From assembly GCA_958425285.1 (NCBI GenBank), contig CATZVV010000009.1, positions 1-19,060 of the forward strand: a stretch of 19,060 nucleotides of DNA. Direction: 5' to 3'. This document shows, piece after piece, positions 16,238 to 19,060 of this stretch. Within the stretch, counting starts at the first letter, position 1, and every line of letters starts with the position of its first letter. Below the pieces are notes generated by a model that saw only the letters and a list, made by a program, of their open reading frames with translations, did not search any database and had not been told where the DNA came from. This DNA is from an uncultured Lachnoclostridium sp. Its GTDB lineage: Bacteria > Bacillota > Clostridia > Lachnospirales > Lachnospiraceae. The translations under genes were made by a program, and so were the position numbers.

Positions 16238-16885
16238 ATGGAAGTTGATATTTTATACCGGGGGGGGACAGCGGAGATTGTAGAAAAGAAGTCCCGGTTT
16301 ATTGCAAATGTGTTTCCTGTTCAAACACCGGAGGAGGCATTGGCATATATTGAACAGATGAAGAAGAAGTATTATGATGCCAGACATAATTGCTTTGCTT
16401 ATGTGATTGGTCCGAATCATGAGTGGATGAGAAGCAGTGATGACGGTGAACCTTCCGGGACAGCAGGGCATCCGATGCTGGATATTCTGACAGGGGCTGG
16501 TGTGCATAACGCACTGGTTGTCATAACGAGGTATTTTGGTGGAACGCTGCTTGGGACGGGTGGATTGGTCCGTGCTTACTCAGAGGCAGCAAAGAGGGGA
16601 CTGGAAAATAGCGTAGTTGTAACAAAAAAGAGTGGGAAGAAGATGAGTATCCGGACGGACTATAATGGAATTGGGAAATTACAGTATCTTATAGCAATGC
16701 TGGAGCTGACTGAATTGGAATGTGAGTATGGAGAAGGGGTCAATATAGTACTTCTTGTGCCAGAGGGGAAGGAAGAAAAACTCATTGCGGAAGTAACAGA
16801 GGCGACATCTGGTAAGGCTGTTTTTGAGGAACGCGGAGTTGTTCAGTATGGTAATATAGATGGTAAAATTGTATTTTTGGAATAA
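16238..16885 (+). CDS. yigZ: YigZ / IMPACT family protein (UPF0029, DUF1949)
   Basis: Predicted cytosolic protein of 215 residues. The N-terminal IMPACT domain (about 12-125) shows KKSRFIA, DARHNCFAY, SDDGEPSGTAGHPML and VVITRYFGGTLLGTGGLVRAY, all strong family signatures; the C-terminal 75 residues are DUF1949-like with a ferredoxin-type fold expected. The family is linked to translation (relatives of yeast Yih1/IMPACT), but the bacterial role is not settled. ATG 16226 is also in frame, yet the SD GAGGAG would end one base from it, whereas GGAG (16228-16231) stands six bases before ATG 16238, so I prefer the shorter form by four residues. A run of eight G (16260-16267) encodes part of codons 8-10. 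It lies 15 bases before rarA and probably shares its transcript. Confidence 0.92.
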   Translation: MEVDILYRGGTAEIVEKKSRFIANVFPVQTPEEALAYIEQMKKKYYDARHNCFAYVIGPNHEWMRSSDDGEPSGTAGHPMLDILTGAGVHNALVVITRYFGGTLLGTGGLVRAYSEAAKRGLENSVVVTKKSGKKMSIRTDYNGIGKLQYLIAMLELTELECEYGEGVNIVLLVPEGKEEKLIAEVTEATSGKAVFEERGVVQYGNIDGKIVFLE

Positions 16886-16900
16886 GAAATGGGGATTAAA

Positions 16901-18253
16901 ATGAACTTACTAGATTATATGAGTGAGCAGAAAAAGGAAACGGAGGCACCGCTCGCTTCGCGGTTGAGACCTGTTACATTAGAAGAGGTTGTTGGGCAGG
17001 AGCATATTATTGGAAAAGATAAGCTGCTTTATCGGGCAATTTCTGCGGACAAACTTAGTTCTATTCTTTTTTATGGACCGCCGGGAACAGGCAAAACAAC
17101 TTTAGCAAAGGTAATTGCTCATACAACAAGTGCTGAGTTTTTGCAAATTAATGCGACCTCAGCGGGGAAGAAAGATATGGAGGCTGTTATCTCACAGGCG
17201 AAAGAAAATTTAGGAGCATATGGAAAAAAGACAATTTTGTTTATTGATGAGATACATCGTTTTAATAAAGGACAGCAGGATTATCTACTCCCCTTTGTGG
17301 AGGATGGAACCATTATTCTTATTGGGGCAACAACGGAGAATCCCTATTTTGAGGTAAATAGTGCGCTAATTTCCAGATCCATTATCTTTGAATTGAAACC
17401 ATTGGCAAAGGAGGATATTAAAGCATTAATTCTTCGTGCCATTACAGATAAGGAAAAAGGGTTGGGAAGCTTTGATGCACAGATGGATGAAGATGCACTG
17501 GAGTTTTTGGCAGATATTTCAAATGGAGATGCAAGAACGGCACTCAATGCGGTTGAGCTGGGAGTATTGACGACGGAACGGAATTCGGATGGAGTTATTC
17601 GGATTTCTATGGAGGTGGCACAGGAGTGTATTCAGAAGCGGACACTTCGTTATGATAAAGACGGTGATAATCATTATGATACAATTTCAGCTTTTATAAA
17701 AAGTATGAGGGGGTCAGATCCGGATGCTGCAATTTATTATTTGGCACGTATGCTGTATGCCGGAGAGAGTATTGAATTTATTGCCAGAAGGATTATGATT
17801 TGTGCAGCAGAGGATGTCTCTAATGCAGATCCGCAGGCTCTTGTTGTAGCTGTGAATGCAGCACAGGCAGTCAGGCAGCTTGGAATGCCGGAAGCTAGGA
17901 TTGTATTAGCGCAGGCTGCTTCCTATGTGGCTTGTGCACCAAAATCAAATTCTGCTATTATGGCGATTGATTCAGCAATGGATTTTGTGAAGAATCACCC
18001 GAATTATAAGATACCGGGGCACTTACAGGATGCACATTATAAAGGTGCAGAGAAACTTGGACATGGAATTGGCTATAAATATGCGCATAACTATAAGAAC
18101 CATTATGTCAGGCAGCAGTATTTACCCGATGAGATGGTGGGAACCGGGTTTTATCATCCGTCTGACAATGGATATGAAAAGAAGATTCAGAAATATTTTG
18201 AGTCTATAGGAAAGCCTGGGTTTACATCAGGTTTGCCGGAGACAAACTTGTGA
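16901..18253 (+). CDS. rarA: Replication-associated recombination ATPase (MgsA/RarA/WRNIP1 family)
   Basis: Homotetrameric AAA+ ATPase acting at stalled replication forks and in recombination repair. The 450 residues are full length. The start MNLLDYMSEQ followed by PLASRLRPVTLEEVVGQEHI is typical of the family. Visible: Walker A GPPGTGKT (59-66), Walker B ILFIDEIH (112-119), sensor 1 ATTENP (143-148), an SRS segment with probable Arg finger (158-160), and sensor 2 GDART (209-213). The C-terminal half is the helical MgsA oligomerisation region (for example SMRGSDPDAAIYYLARML). ATG 16889 is in frame but has no usable SD; GGGGA lies five bases before ATG 16901. No clear terminator hairpin follows in the 52 bases before the convergent small gene. 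Confidence 0.95.
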   Translation: MNLLDYMSEQKKETEAPLASRLRPVTLEEVVGQEHIIGKDKLLYRAISADKLSSILFYGPPGTGKTTLAKVIAHTTSAEFLQINATSAGKKDMEAVISQAKENLGAYGKKTILFIDEIHRFNKGQQDYLLPFVEDGTIILIGATTENPYFEVNSALISRSIIFELKPLAKEDIKALILRAITDKEKGLGSFDAQMDEDALEFLADISNGDARTALNAVELGVLTTERNSDGVIRISMEVAQECIQKRTLRYDKDGDNHYDTISAFIKSMRGSDPDAAIYYLARMLYAGESIEFIARRIMICAAEDVSNADPQALVVAVNAAQAVRQLGMPEARIVLAQAASYVACAPKSNSAIMAIDSAMDFVKNHPNYKIPGHLQDAHYKGAEKLGHGIGYKYAHNYKNHYVRQQYLPDEMVGTGFYHPSDNGYEKKIQKYFESIGKPGFTSGLPETNL

Positions 18254-18305
18254 GGAGTCGGTTTTCACTGATTTTGGGTGGTGCATTTTCCTGTGCTGCT
18301 TTTAT

Positions 18306-18536
18306 TTACCGGTCGCTCAGAAGACGTCCAATCTTAATATAACATAAAATCATAAGTGGTATTAAGAAGGATGCAAATAAACATGCTTTAAAAAGTTCCG
18401 GAGTGGCACTGGTTGTGAAAATAGCTGAAACCATCGTAACCAGATACAGAAGTATAAGCAGAATAGCACCAATCATTGCAACAATACGTTGTGATTTTGT
18501 ATATTTACTTTTAAATTTGGTTTCTTTGTCTTCCAT
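18306..18536 (-). CDS. Small two-helix membrane protein, hypothetical
   Basis: Predicted 76-residue protein not recognised as a named family. A charged, Lys-rich N-terminus (1-16, MEDKETKFKSKYTKSQR) is followed by two hydrophobic helices (about 18-39 and 47-67) joined by a short loop (TTSATPELFK), and a short basic C-terminus (KIGRLLSDR). Both ends are probably cytosolic by the positive-inside rule. A longer reading from 18593 is possible, but GGAGG (18545-18549 on the - strand) lies eight bases before ATG 18536, and the promoter below would put the transcript start inside the longer version. It is convergent with rarA and divergent from the final gene. The clean SD, promoter and coherent topology argue that it is real. 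Confidence 0.78.
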   Translation of the reverse strand: MEDKETKFKSKYTKSQRIVAMIGAILLILLYLVTMVSAIFTTSATPELFKACLFASFLIPLMILCYIKIGRLLSDR

Positions 18537-18564
18537 TTTGAATACCTCCAGTGTTAATAGGACA

Positions 18565-18593
18565 AGTGTATCAGTTTTTATTAAAAAAAGCAA
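18565..18593 (-). promoter_or_regulatory. Predicted promoter of the small membrane protein gene
   Basis: Read on the - strand: TTGCTT (18588-18593), 17-base spacer, TACACT (18565-18570). It is placed about 30 bases upstream of the start codon, with GGAGG between. Hexamers are imperfect but spacing is ideal. Confidence 0.5.
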
Positions 18594-18668
18594 ATATGAT
18601 TCATGGGAGGACGGAAAATAAAATAATTATTTCCCTTCTACCCGATTGTAAGAAAAAGCTAAATGTTC

Positions 18669-18697
18669 TCGACAAAGTAAAATAATTCATGTAAAAT
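18669..18697 (+). promoter_or_regulatory. Predicted promoter of the 3'-end gene
   Basis: TCGACA (18669-18674), 17-base spacer, TAAAAT (18692-18697), followed by a leader of about 70 bases before ATG 18775. One mismatch to consensus in each hexamer. Confidence 0.55.
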
Positions 18698-18729
18698 ATA
18701 TGAAAGGCATGAAAATTTGGGGGTCAAAG

Positions 18730-18742
18730 GGTGCTATGCACC
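18730..18742 (+). other. Small hairpin in the leader of the 3'-end gene
   Basis: GGTGC (18730-18734) and GCACC (18738-18742) form a 5-bp GC-rich stem with loop TAT, inside the predicted 5' untranslated region and preceded by a G-rich GGGGGTC. It has no U-run, so it is not a terminator. I do not recognise a riboswitch class here. Confidence 0.35.
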
Positions 18743-18774
18743 AATCGAACAACGTTCTCAGAATGGAGGTTAAG

Positions 18775-19060
18775 ATGGAAGTTATAAAAAAGGGTCCGGC
18801 AGCACCAAAGGATCCAGTTGAAAAGAGAGCATGTATGTATGTGGTTTTAGATAAATTAGTTTCTGGTGTTACAATGCCGGATGGGCAGTACCGTGATTGT
18901 ATGTATCTGGAAGGGCGGATTAAAAGTCAGGTGAAAATTGCGTCAGGAGATATATCAGAAGAGATTCTCTCCTTACTTGAGAGTGTATCTGGCTTCCGAA
19001 AATTAGTACATAGTATTGGAGTAGTATTTAAGGCTGATGAAAAAGAAGATGAAGACGAAG
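18775..19060 (+). CDS. Hypothetical protein, 3'-truncated by window edge
   Basis: An open frame from ATG 18775 continues beyond the window; 95 codons are visible. GGAGGT (18765-18770) lies four bases upstream and a promoter-like site precedes the leader. The visible part begins MEVIKKGPAAPKDPVEK, then a probably globular alpha/beta region (ACMYVVLDKLVSGVTMPDG, YLEGRIKSQVKIASGDISEE, LSLLESVSGFRKLVHSIGVVFKADEK), and has just entered an acidic stretch (EKEDEDE) where the window ends. No signal peptide or membrane helix is seen, so it is probably cytosolic. I do not recognise the family and assign no function. Confidence 0.75.
   Translation, partial: MEVIKKGPAAPKDPVEKRACMYVVLDKLVSGVTMPDGQYRDCMYLEGRIKSQVKIASGDISEEILSLLESVSGFRKLVHSIGVVFKADEKEDEDE

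Noticed and set aside
18254..18305. Possible terminator between convergent rarA and the small membrane protein gene
   Set aside because: I found no stem of useful length in these 52 bases; the GGTGC and GTGCTGC pieces are direct-like rather than inverted.
18614..18635. AT-rich inverted repeat (GGAAAATAA ... TTATTTCC) between the two last genes
   Set aside because: Imperfect, AT-rich and without a following U-run on either strand; no gene ends at it, so a terminator role is not supported.

Overview
The window looks like chromosomal DNA from a low-to-moderate GC, Gram-positive anaerobe of the class Clostridia, most likely a Lachnospiraceae gut species. That call rests on protein-level resemblance (FtsH, UvrC, the radical SAM YgiQ protein, duplicated CmpB-like membrane protein, MgsA/RarA, the Cys-tailed class A PBP), strong AGGAGG-type Shine-Dalgarno sites, and tight head-to-tail operons; no rRNA or marker gene confirms the genus. 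I see no rRNA, tRNA, CRISPR array, insertion sequence, integrase or phage gene. The sequence is almost fully coding; no gap exceeds about 240 bases.

Region 1 (1-7342, + strand) is a compact housekeeping operon: the 3' part of ftsH (membrane AAA+ protease), a Cof-type HAD phosphatase, uvrC (nucleotide excision repair), a YgiQ-family radical SAM protein and a duplicated CmpB-like membrane protein. Neighbours overlap or lie within about 15 bases.

Region 2 (7339-13480, + strand) is the most interesting part. A promoter with an unusually long 19-bp spacer, holding a perfect 7-1-7 inverted repeat, sits exactly where a MerR-family regulator would bind. It precedes a gene that fuses a MerR DNA-binding head to a class I SAM-dependent methyltransferase. 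Downstream on the same strand, with no visible terminator until 13445-13480, come rmlB and rmlD (dTDP-sugar synthesis), a membrane-anchored Cthe_2159-like beta-helix protein with a long Lys/Ser/Thr linker, a VTC-type (CYTH/TTM fold) polyphosphate polymerase-like protein and a DUF4956 membrane protein. I read these six genes as one transcription unit for a cell-surface function, possibly coupling a deoxysugar, a carbohydrate-binding surface protein and polyphosphate, under a regulator that may sense or use a methylatable ligand. The functional link is inference.

Region 3 (13501-16038, - strand) encodes a bifunctional class A penicillin-binding protein, convergent with region 2 across a bidirectional terminator. 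It is divergent from region 4 (16238-18253, + strand), a YigZ/IMPACT-family gene followed by the MgsA/RarA replication-repair ATPase; recognisable promoters face both ways in the 16039-16237 gap. The yigZ coding sequence carries an 8-G run close to its start.

Region 4 is followed by a small two-helix membrane protein on the - strand (18306-18536), and then, after a promoter and a short leader, the 5' part of an unrecognised + strand gene that runs off the end of the window.
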